A stretch of 64,000 nucleotides of DNA, taken from positions 1 through 64,000 of the forward strand of contig JAKUHH010000072.1 in the NCBI GenBank assembly GCA_022701365.1, given 5' to 3'. The notes under the pieces were generated by a model. It was not told the DNA's origin. It searched no databases and worked only from the letters and a program-made list of their open reading frames with translations. Shown here piece by piece: positions 12,789-22,119 of this stretch (position 1 is the first letter of the stretch; every line of letters begins with the position of its first letter). The translations under genes and the position numbers were made by a program. Source of the stretch: Mycocentrospora acerina (taxonomy: Eukaryota; Ascomycota; Dothideomycetes; Pleosporales).

Positions 12789-13076
12789 TGTAACGACGCA
12801 GGTTATAAGAGAGTGATCCGAATGGGGTCCGAAGTGTCCACTACTAGGCATATGGGAGTGCTGGGACTGGAGGGTAAACCAAAGATACTATTCTCTACAC
12901 CTATAGGTCTTGTACGAAAGGATACAGAAAAACTACTCTACAAAGCTACACAGACTGCCCCCCTTATATATACCTTCCTAGGGTTATCATCCAAGGCGAG
13001 TACAAATTGGGTGGCTATCAGATGGGTGTTGGTTGACTTAGGGGTAATGATATAATGTGACGTTGTGAACGTTACA
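12789..13076 (-). repeat. 3' LTR of the Gypsy element
   Basis: 288 bp, TGTAACGACG..GAACGTTACA on the plus strand. Differs from the nested copy at 16431-16718 by a handful of transitions, mainly G-to-A and C-to-T. The adjacent polypurine tract identifies it as the 3' LTR of a minus-strand element. Confidence 0.85.
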
Positions 13077-13089
13077 CTACCCCCCCTCT
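13077..13089 (-). other. polypurine tract of the Gypsy element
   Basis: On the minus strand the 13 bases directly before the 3' LTR read AGAGGGGGGGTAG, all purines except one T. This is the position and composition expected for the plus-strand DNA primer. Confidence 0.75.
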
Positions 13090-13479
13090 GTGTAGGCGGA
13101 AAGTCCCTTTTTGTGGAGTTGTCTTTTGTCTGTGTAGGGGAGAGAGAGAAGAAGGGGTAGGGTAGGGTTCAGACGGCGTCCGGGTTTCTTTCTCTTGTCC
13201 TTGCAAAACCCTTTTATCTGAAGTTTATGTCACCTCCCCCCTTTATCTTTCTTTGTAGTACAAGTCCTTATCCTATCTAAACACGTCCCTTTCTATGTTT
13301 AACTCTTATTTGCATCCTAATGCAGGGTAATCTTTAACAATGTTTCAACTTTCACCTTAAGAAAAATTTTCTTTGTTGTTGCCCTGACAATTGTCTCTTT
13401 TACCTTAAGACAGGTTCCTATATATAGAGGCTTCCCCCCCTGAAATCTTAATCTCCTTAGCAGTTAGGCTCAACGTTTT

Positions 13480-14452
13480 CGTACGTACCCTTTGTTGAGC
13501 CTTTTTGGTGGTGTTTTGCTGATGAGTATTAGCAAAACCACAACCACAACCACAACCACAACCACAACCGCAGCAGCAGCAGCGACAACAACAACACCAG
13601 CAGCGCCAGCACCAGCACTAGCAGCACCAGCACCAGCACCAGCACCAGCACCAGCACCAGCACCAGCACCAGCACCAGCACCAGCACCCGCACCAGCACC
13701 CACACCTGCACCCACACCTACCCCCGCCCCTATGCTGATCCCTGTCCCCCCTGGTGCCCTCCTGGTGGCCTTCTAGGTTATCTACATGTGGTGCGTGCAG
13801 GCTGTTGCCTGCAGGCAATTTATTAAGTTTAAGTTTTGTTTAGCAAGGTTAAAGAAATGCTGCTATTGCACAAAGCAGAATAAGAAGTGCAATCTAGTAA
13901 GTATCTGTATCCTGTCCTATAGTCTTTAGTGCTAATTTCTTAATAGGTGCTGTTATACGTTAGACCTAAGTTTAGGTCCTTCTAGCAGGCCCTAAACTTG
14001 TAGGGTGACTCTGTCTATAGCAGCATTAACAATAAGGAAGAGATAGACATAGTTAGAGAGCTTGCTGCTAAGGCGGCCTATTAGCTAGTAATGTGTGTGC
14101 AGGTAGCTAACTCTTAGGTTACTAGCATAACTACAGCAGAGGTTATGCTCGCGCATTATTAGTTAATAGGGAAGGAGGTTCAGTCCTTGCAGGCAGAGTT
14201 AGGGGAGATTTAGGGGGTGGTAGTAGGCATAGGGGCTGTAATAGAGGGGATAGGGGAGAGGATAGAGGAGATAGCAGCAAGGATAGCAGAGATAGCAGCA
14301 GCGTTAGCAAAGGGGGGTGGAGGTGGTGGGGGTAAGGTGGCTGTCAGGGGGAAGGTTAGTAGAGGCAGTGGTAGTGATAATGTAGTAAGGTCTCTGGGCA
14401 AGAGCAAGCTGACAGAGTTTAGCAAGGACGCAGCAATAGGTAGCGCCTAAAC
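13480..14452 (+). pseudogene. antisense ORF inside the Gypsy element: Pro-Ala repeat plus Cys cluster
   Basis: It runs opposite to gag-pol, between integrase and the 3' LTR. It opens at about 13492 with Thr and Ala runs encoded by ACA/ACC and GCA repeats, then about 20 Pro-Ala dipeptides from CCAGCA repeats (13600-13700), and reaches a TAG at 13774-13776. In the same frame it continues into a Cys-rich segment with the motif CCYCTKQNKKC (near 13860-13895), resembling a short zinc-binding knuckle. After more stops and an apparent frame change, a helical segment GIGAVIEGIGERIEEIAARI leads to a Gly run and a Lys/Ser-rich tail ending at 14450. TAG stops at likely Gln/Trp positions suggest one protein broken by RIP. 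The function is unknown; I recognise no named family. Confidence 0.5.
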
Positions 14453-14479
14453 TGTGTCTGAGTTAGGTCTGTTAGCTTA

Positions 14480-16425
14480 CGTGTACTATATGTATTTATA
14501 AATAGGAATTATAATCCCTAACTTAATTATCTTCTAAATATAACATGTCTTCTACTCTATCCTCCTAGGCTTATAACTAGCTCCTTAGTCCCTGTAGCAG
14601 GCCTAGCTTTTTTAGATACTTCTTATAGAAAGCCCTTAACTTATAGGGGGATCCTATAAAATTTAAGGCTTTGTACTAAATAGGGTCTAGGTTGTGTCTA
14701 ACCTAGCTAACTTAATATTTTAGCGTAGATTAATGCACTTTGCTAGCAAGTATCTCTTCTACCTCCTACTCCTCTACACTATAAATTAGGCTTCTAAGGG
14801 GTTTTAGTGCTTCTTGTCCTAGCAAAGGATCTTAAGGATCTTTGCACAGGACGCTTAGTAAGAAGATGTTGTAGATAAGGGAACCTAGGGGTAACTTTAA
14901 CTAATATAAGTAGCTAACTTGCTCTAGTACCTTAAAGGGTCCTTCTTATTGTGTAGATAGCTTTTAGCTAGGCCTTGTGTTAGTTAGGTTTTTAGTAGAT
15001 AGGTACACTATATCTCTAACTTGCTAATCTACTAGTTGTCAGTGCCTATTAACTACAGCTTGCATTTAGGCCTAGGCCTTTTCTAAGTTATCCTTAGCTT
15101 GTTGCTAGGCGTTATGCATGCAGGTTGTTAATGCGAGGGCGTTACAATAGTTAATTTTATTAAATTATTTAGCAGAGGGTATAGGGCTCTCCTAGTTCTA
15201 ACTCTGTCTAGGTTCGCTACTAAAGAGGAGCTAGTACAGGGCTATCCTAATAGCGCTGTAGGGGAGAGTTATCTAAGCACGGTTAATTAGGGGTAGGAGG
15301 TTACTCTAATTGTCCTAGTAAAAGGATACAAAAGGCTGCAATCTCTAATTAATGTACTTGTTTATGATCTCTGTTTAGCTGTCTGTCTCCTTATAATAGG
15401 CAGTAGAGAGCTTAACCTTTATACTTATAATTTAACAGAACTCTAACTAGAAACTAGAAATAAATTAGGGACTACAGTCTAATACAATTGTGTCTAGGGT
15501 GTGTCTGAAACAGTACACCTATTAGACAAATAGGTTTGCTATGCCTTAGGCGTTAATTGTCTTATAACATAGGATAGTGATAGCTTGTTTAGACAATTAG
15601 TTAATAATTACTATAATCTAGTTGTACCTAGCCTGATCCTTTAGGAAATCTTTGAAATCTATGCATAGGTGCTGCATTAGTCTTTTAGGGATAGGCAACA
15701 GGTAGAGGTATCTAGGGAGACAGGACTGTCTTAGATGTCTTCTATAACAAGGGATGCAGTTTTAAACATACTATTAACAACTAGCTTTTATGCCTTTCTA
15801 ATAGTACTGTTAGGCTAGTAACTAATAGGTCTTCTTAGAGCTAGGGTGCGCTGTAGAGATTTAATTGTGTACCTTGCAAATAAGCTAGGTACATAGAAGA
15901 GAATCTCCAGACAAGCAGAGTTAATCCTAGTAGAGCAAGAGCCTGTTACTAATCTAATAGTTGTCTAGCAGCTTTGCTTGTTGTTCCTTAAAGGCTAACT
16001 AGTTTTTGTGGAGAACTGCGTCTATTAGTTCTAAGGAGTTAAAAGCTATTAGGGTTGTGTTAGGGCGTAAGGCGTTAATAGACAACATCTGTTAAATTTA
16101 AGCCTAGAGGTAGGTCTAGGCTAGATTAGTATTAATCTAGATATAAAGACAGTAGGGTCTGAGTAGGACTCTTAATTAATTGTCTTCTTAGGCTAACTTT
16201 AACTGGCTTAGGTCCTGTTCTTGTTAGCTAAGGATATTAGCCCTCTTGTTGTTCTTGCCTAGTGTGTACTTAATTTAGAAGTTAAAAAGGGCTAGGGCTT
16301 TAGACTATTGTGCTTGTCTAGCATTAAGTACCTTAGTAGTTATAAAATATTCTAAGGCACAGTAGTCTAAAAGGACTAGGACTTAGGTCTAAACAGAGGT
16401 TAGTTCAGCCCTCTACTTTAAGAAG
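14480..16425 (-). pseudogene. Gypsy pol, distal part: end of RNase H and integrase
   Basis: Minus-strand translation from 16425 downward gives the end of RNase H (LDYCALEYFITTKVLNARQA and IKYTLGKNNKRANILS). Integrase follows, with the hallmark ETDS-TEIINKYI, RLQPFVSFY and LLPLINRA near 15270-15400 (relatives: HPETDGQTEI..). The segment then has the C-terminal tail FIGSPYKLRAFYKKYLKKLG near 14610-14680. TAG and TAA interrupt it many times at Gln and Trp positions. Upstream it joins the RNase H half at 16724 if the nested LTR is ignored. Confidence 0.8.
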
Positions 16426-16430
16426 GCTTA

Positions 16431-16718
16431 TGTAACGACGCAGGTTATAAGAGAGTGATCCGAATGGGGTCCGAAGTGTCCACTACTAGGCATATGGGAG
16501 TGCTGGGACTGGAGGGTAAACCAAAGATACTATTCTCTACACCTATAGGTCTTGTACGAAAGGATACAGAAAAACTACTCTACAAAGCTACACAGACTGC
16601 CCCCCTTATATATCCCTTCCTAGGGTTACCATCCGAGGCGAGTACGAATCGGGTGGCTATCGGATGGGTGTTGGTTGACTCAGGGGTAATGATAGGATGT
16701 GACGTTGTGAACGTTACA
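16431..16718 (+). repeat. nested solo LTR with target duplication
   Basis: 288 bp, TGTAACGACG..GAACGTTACA, flanked by an exact 5-bp duplication GCTTA (16426-16430 and 16719-16723). It splits the RNase H coding region of the older Gypsy element: the reading stops at ELFAIL on one side and resumes at RAELTSV on the other. It shows far fewer RIP changes than the host element's 5' LTR, so it inserted later. Confidence 0.92.
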
Positions 16719-16723
16719 GCTTA

Positions 16724-18000
16724 GAGAATAGCAAAAAGTTCCTTGTTATGTATTTCCTAATTAAGCTTAGCTCTAGATAGGACCTTGCTGTAGAAGGCCA
16801 CAGGGTACTATTTCTTGTTAGGGTGTTTTTGTGACAAAACCCTAGCAACTATGCTGTCTAATGCATTAGTCTTAATTTAGGTGTTATAATTAGGCTTAAA
16901 ATAGCACAGGGTGGGTATAGCTAAGAGGGCAGTCTTAAGGAGATAGATGGCCTCCTTGCACTCTAGGGTCTATACAAATAGTATTGTAGGGCTCTGCAAT
17001 GCGATAAGGGGTTTTGCAACCTAAGAAAACCTAGCAACAAATTAACAGTAGAAACCTGTAAAGCCTAAGAAGGACTTTACACCTATAATAGTAGTAGGTT
17101 GTTCTTAGTTCTTTAAAGCTTCTACCTTTTCTAGGTCTACCTTAATACCTTTGTTAGTTAACACGTATCTAAGGTACTTTATACAGGTAACGTAGAACTT
17201 ACTCTTCTTAATATCTACTTAAAGACTAGCAGCACGCAGTCTTTCTAGTACCTGCTTTACATGCTGTTTGTAGGTAATAGGGTCTTCTAAATAGATTAGG
17301 ATGTTATCTAGGTAGGCAATACAGAAATTATCTAGGAAGTTAATCAACATGTTGTTTATATACTATTAGTAGGTTGCGGGGCTGTTGCAGAGGCTAAAGG
17401 GTAGTACCTTACATTTGTACGTCCTGTAACAGGTTTAGAAGGTAGTATACTCTTTAGAGTCTAGGTCTATACAGATGCAGTTAAACGCAGAATAAATGTT
17501 AAACTTTGTAAAGATCTTAGCCTTTAAAGGGCAGGCTAAGAGCTTATCTATGCAGGGAATTAGATAGACGTCTTTACAGGTAAGGTTATTCAGTTTGCAG
17601 TAGTCTACACAGATGCAGAGGTCTCCATTTGCCTTTCGCACACACAGGATAAGGGAGGCAAAAGGGCTCTAACTATAATTAATTAAACCCCTTTAGAGGT
17701 TTTCTTAAACATAACGTTTAGTAGCTTCTAGCTCTTCTATGTTCTGTTTGTACAGAAGGCTGTAACTGTTTAGCAGGGGTTCTGTTAGTACAATTTTGTA
17801 GTTGTAAGGTTAGAAGTCTAGAAGAACCTCTGCAGCAGTTTTGCTAAAGACATCTTAGAAGGAGTAGTAACAGGGTAGTAATTAGTCCTGTATTAAGGCT
17901 GCATTATTAGGGTTGTCTTCTAGTCTCTTCTTATCTAAAATTTGATTGATTTTGTAAAGGCTAGTAGTAAAGAATTTATTTTCTTAGCGTTTTATATTAA
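16724..18000 (-). pseudogene. Gypsy pol, proximal part: reverse transcriptase and RNase H
   Basis: The minus strand shows RT motifs in order: RKANGDLCICVDYCKLN (near 17600-17640), LTCKDVYLIPCIDKLLA, FTKFNIYSAFNCI, then AYLDNILIYLEDPITY near 17270-17325, where relatives have YLDD. The second catalytic Asp is changed to Asn, as RIP would do. The RT-RNase H connection (VKSFLGFTGFY, near 17040-17080) and RNase H (AFYSKVLSRAKLN, EIHNKELFAIL) follow and end at the nested LTR. Several stop codons are present and the enzyme is inactive. Confidence 0.88.
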
Positions 18001-18749
18001 AGTAGAAAGCATTAGCAGAAATAAGAGTAATATAAAAAGAAGGTTTAGTAAAGACAAGTTCTAGTAGGGGTTAGATAGGTTTTAGCATTAGATCTTGTGT
18101 AATAGGAGGCAAGAACTTCTAACTCTTTAGGAGTTAAAGCATCCCTCAAATCCTATAAACAGCAGTAGTTACACTGTGCCTCTCCTAATAGTCCTCCTGT
18201 TCCTATAGCTTATCTTGTTGTGCGATATCTAAGGTGACAGTTTTAGCAGGAACTGTTTAGTTAAGGGTTATTAGGATTAGTAGGGCAGGATCATACACAG
18301 CAGGATAGCAGCCTAGCCAGATGATCTAAGAGTGATCTGTATCTAACCTTAGTTTAAAACATTTTATCTATTTAATTTTAATAATGCAGTCTTATAAGCT
18401 AAGATCTACTATTACAAACAGGCAGTTGTAGATCTTTCTTCTATTAATAATTAGATGCAAACAGATATACTAAGTTACTAGGGACAAGATTTAGTCTTAA
18501 AACCCCTTAACAGTAACCTAAAAAGGTAGCTTTTAGATAGGAGTCTAAAGAGCTAATAAAATAGAAGTAGCAATCTTTAAATTTAAGAAAAGATAACCTT
18601 AGGCACTAGTGTTAATTAATAAGTGTAATCAGACTCTAAGGCCCTTAGCACAAAGAATAGAAGGAGAAAGGAAATATGGTCCCCTAAACAGGTTTAAAAG
18701 ACTAAGATTTAAAAGGTTATAACAGTTTAGGCCTAGGAAGGAATGTCCT

Positions 18750-20200
18750 CCTAGGCGTCTCTATTTCCTGTCTAATCCTTATCCTTGTCTCCTCCTAAAT
18801 CTTCTAAGTCCTCGCCTAGTTCTTTAAACTTAATCTTCCATACTTAAGGTGAGGGGCACTTACTTAAAAAGTGTCCTGGCTTACTACAGTTGTAGCAGTT
18901 GCCTAGAGTCAGGTCCCTTGCAGGGCCTAGAGTCTTAGATATAGGCTAAAAGGCAGGCAAAGGTTAGGGTTAAGTTTAGATACAGAGGTCTGCTTGTTAG
19001 TACAAGTTATAGTTTGTTCTTAGTAGGGACCTCTAAATCAGACCTAAATAAAGTCAACCTAGTTTGTATGTTGTACAGATTGTGCTCCCTGTAGTTAGGA
19101 CTAAGGGATAGTTCCTTTACTCTATATTAAACACTGTTAAGTGTTTAACTATAAGCTTAAAGGAGTTATTCTATTATTACTTAAATCCTAGGCTAGGCAT
19201 CTGCAAGGTTAGTGTGATCTTTGTCTATAGGTAGTAAAACTATTCTAATTTAGGTACTTGTCCCCTAATAGCAGCACTAAGGAAACGTGCTTTAAAAGTA
19301 AGGAAGGTTTCTGTCTTGTCTATATAGAGTTTATTAAAAGCAGCCTAGCTCTTAGCTCTCTTATTTCCTGTAACAAAATAGGACTTAAGTAGGTTAATTA
19401 TATCTTCTGCAATCTTAAAACAGTCAGACAAGGTATTAGATAGGTATTAAGGCTCCAGGTACTCCTTAGCTAAGCCAGAAGTATGTCCCTAAACTAACGC
19501 TATGCGTGCGCGCTTACTCCAATAGTAGTCTGCATTAATCTCTAATTAGTCCTAGATAGAGGCTTGCTATTATTAAAAAGTTAGGTTGCAACTATTGTTA
19601 AGAACGTTAATAGATAGTGTTCTTTTAGATAGTTTTGTGCATATAGTATTGTCAATTAAAATCTTAGACTAGAACCTTAGGGGTTAAGGTTGTTCTAAGG
19701 GAGTTAGTAGTGATTTAGTACTAAGTAGGGGGTAGTCTAAGGCAATTGTAGCTTGCTATAGTTCCTAGATTTCTGCTTAAAGTTAGGCAACTAATTAGGC
19801 TAAGTCCTCCTTTTCTTAGTCTAAATCTAGTATAGGTTCTGCACTAGTTCTTACTAGATTAGGGGATAGGGTAGGATTAGACGCCTCTGCTGTTACCCTT
19901 AAGGTTAAGCCTTAAGTACATACTAATCTTTAAGTTAGTTCCTTTAAACCTAGGGTAATAGTAGCAGACATTAGAGTTAGGTCTAATTCTGCTAGGTTCT
20001 TAATAGTCTCTAAGTTTCTACCTTAGCGCAATCCTACGCAGCTATTCTAAAGTAATCCTAACGCAGTAGTCTAGGAAGTTCTAAACCTAAAGGCTTTAGT
20101 TGTTAGGAGATTATAAGGATCCTAGCTGTAACAAAATGCTAGATATAATAGTGTAGTCTAAATTAGTTCTAAATTAGATAAGGCTTAGATGTAATCTAAA
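18750..20200 (-). pseudogene. Gypsy gag relic with CCHC zinc knuckle
   Basis: At 18856-18897 the minus strand encodes CYNCSKPGHFLSKC, a textbook CX2CX4HX4C nucleocapsid zinc knuckle, followed by an acidic Glu/Asp-rich segment. The rest toward the 5' LTR is an interrupted frame consistent with capsid but too decayed to align by eye. Position between 5' LTR and RT is correct for gag. Stops are numerous. Confidence 0.75.
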
Positions 20201-20261
20201 CAAAACAAGTAGCAATATTATTTAGAGGCTGTTACTAGCTAGGATAAGTTTTTCTATATAA

Positions 20262-20549
20262 TGTAACAACGCAGGTTATAAGAGAGTAATCTAAATAGGG
20301 TCTGAAGTGTCTACTACTAGGCATATAAGAGTGCTAGGACTAGAGGGTAAACCAAAGATACTATTCTCTACACCTATAGGTCTTGTACAAAAGGATACAG
20401 AAAAACTACTCTACAAAGCTACACAGACTGCCCCCCTTATATATACCTTCCTAGGGTTATCATCTAAGGCGAGTACGAATCGGGTGGCTATCGGATGGGT
20501 GTCGGTTGACTCAGGGGTAATAATATGATGTGACGTTGTGAACGTTACA
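20262..20549 (-). repeat. 5' LTR of the Gypsy element, RIP-mutated
   Basis: 288 bp, aligned end to end with 16431-16718, but carrying many G-to-A and C-to-T changes, such as GTGATCCGAATGG to GTAATCTAAATAG near its start. It is the most mutated of the three LTRs in this block. Confidence 0.85.
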
Positions 20550-21240
20550 TAATTGTTCACTTACAAAGTATATCTTTATATTCACTCTATTTACTATAAT
20601 AAAGCTATATACTTTGCATTTTATTTTACTTAGCAGTGTTTTAAGCTCTTAAACTAGTAATACTAGCTGTTCTAGAAGTTTAATTATACTTAGATTAATA
20701 ATAGAAAATTTTAAGAAATATTGCACTATTTATTACTATAGTATAACTTAAGTTCTATACTATTCTTATAAGTGCCTATTAAGATTAATAATTCTTATGC
20801 AGTGCTGCTTATATACTAGCATACTACATTCTATAAAAAAGCTAAAAATAGTATTATAATTATCTATAAAAAATTATTTAAGCAAGTAATTATTATCTTT
20901 ATAGTAAATAGTATTACTATTTTACTACTTATCTTATGTAATAAGTACTTAGCTATCTTAAGTAAGGTTCTTTATTTCTATAAAACCTAACTTAGATTGC
21001 AGCTTTAAGTATTAATACCTGCTAAAAGTCTAGTAGCTAGTAGTACTTATAATTCTATATAAGACTTATATAAAAAGATATTATAACTAATTAATAAATT
21101 ATAAGATATTTAAAAGTTAATAAAGTAGATTTTTAAGGTTAGAATTCCTCTTTTAAAGTTTAAACCCCTAAAGCTAATCCTAATATCTCGTCTTAAATTG
21201 GGTAGGCCCTAATCAGGATGCAATCCTGACACTAAGGGGG
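20550..21240. other. very AT-rich spacer
   Basis: About 690 bp of strongly AT-rich sequence with no reading frame of note. It is probably old RIP-mutated repeat. Confidence 0.45.
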
Positions 21241-21373
21241 TGTATTAGCCTACGACTAAGAGCGCACAGGTGCAAGCACGTGTGCTCGCACGTAAGCACT
21301 CAACTCCTATATAGCCTCCGAGTCCTATACTCCTAATAAAACAACAACTTCCTCCTAATTGTTTACTCACACA
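21241..21373 (-). repeat. 133-bp LTR-like repeat
   Basis: Starts TGTATTAGCC and ends ACTCACACA. It aligns over its full 133 bp with 28258-28390 (same length and orientation) and, inverted, with 11454-11572. No target duplication is visible. It lies about 210 bp upstream of the gene start at 21585. Confidence 0.6.
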
Positions 21374-21460
21374 ATACGTAAGAGACGTAGGAAGACTTCT
21401 GGAAATCGCCCCGATCAGACTATACGACGTCTTGCTATGCAGGTCACAGGGCTTCAAGTG

Positions 21461-21516
21461 TCAGCTGACGTCTCAGCTGACGTCTCAGCTGACATCTCAG
21501 CTGATGTCTAAGCTGA
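21461..21516. repeat. 12-bp tandem repeat with CRE-like core, 4.7 units
   Basis: Unit TCAGCTGACGTC repeated at 21461, 21473, 21485 and 21497, plus a partial unit. Later units differ by transitions. Each unit contains CAGCTG and TGACGTC; the latter resembles a bZIP (ATF/CREB) half site. It ends about 70 bp before the start codon at 21585, so a regulatory role is possible but inferred. Confidence 0.75.
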
Positions 21517-21942
21517 ATTCCAGGAACGACTTTTAAGACGCAGGTCTCACTGACATGCAACAGATCAAGACGCTCCTATTCAATATGCCTAAAAAAACTT
21601 ACTTACGATCACCAAATGATGATTATATGCCAGACAACAACATCAAGCTTGGTCATGTTTGGCGCAATCCTCGAGATCCTGGTTCCTTCATTGGCTCGCC
21701 GGTTACGATCCCTGAAAATATTATGATAAATCGTAGCTACAAAAAGTCTGTTGTTATAGACTTAGACAAGAAATCTACTGGTTTTATCAAGCTTCTAGAA
21801 AAGATTTCCCTGGCACCAGCTCAATTTTCTATAAATGCCCATTTCGAGGAGTTGGAAGATGGCAAATACTCAATTCCGACGCTAGAAACCAACTCAATTG
21901 AGCCGACACTAGCCTACGTAAAAAGCAGTATTGAGTCTGTTT

Positions 21943-22106
21943 TGTTGAATTATGAAGTTATTAGTTGATTGTTTGAACTAGCTACAGATAAACCATATAT
22001 ACAAACAATGCTAGTCCTGATTAGGATGCCCCTCCTGAGTCCTTTCCCACTACTATAGCATGCGGGGGAACCACCCCCTAAGTGCCCTCTAGGGCTACTT
22101 CTAACA
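21943..22106 (-). repeat. 3' LTR of the Copia element
   Basis: 164 bp, TGTTGAATTA..CTTCTAACA on the plus strand. Compared with the other LTR it carries C-to-T and G-to-A changes, for example its last bases CTAACA versus CCAACA. It donates a short read-through of about seven codons and a stop to the 5' half of the split gene. Confidence 0.92.
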
Positions 22107-22119
22107 GTCCCCTTTCTAC
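22107..22119 (-). other. polypurine tract of the Copia element
   Basis: Minus strand AGAAAGGGGAC lies directly before the 3' LTR, the expected place for second-strand priming. Confidence 0.65.

Larger units (their letters stand above)
12789..20549 (-). mobile_element. Ty3/Gypsy LTR retrotransposon, full-length but RIP-decayed
   Basis: The element lies on the minus strand between two 288-bp LTRs (20262-20549 as 5' LTR, 12789-13076 as 3' LTR). The internal order gag (zinc knuckle), reverse transcriptase, RNase H, integrase is that of Ty3/Gypsy. A polypurine tract abuts the 3' LTR. A second, cleaner LTR (16431-16718) is nested inside RNase H, and an extra plus-strand ORF lies between integrase and 3' LTR. 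Outer 5-bp flanks (ATATT at 12784-12788, TAATT at 20550-20554) do not match, so a target duplication is not demonstrable. Stops abound in every gene. The element is dead, with heavier RIP in the 5' LTR than in the 3' LTR. Confidence 0.85.

Noticed and set aside
12813..13055. Open frames of about 80 codons in the LTRs (also at 16455 and 20307)
   Set aside because: They lie wholly inside LTRs, differ only by LTR mutations and show no protein motif.
13470..13818. Minus-strand Gly-Ala, Val-Leu and Trp/Cys repeat frames
   Set aside because: These are the other readings of the same CCAGCA tract; only the plus-strand frame links to a downstream Cys motif and helical tail.
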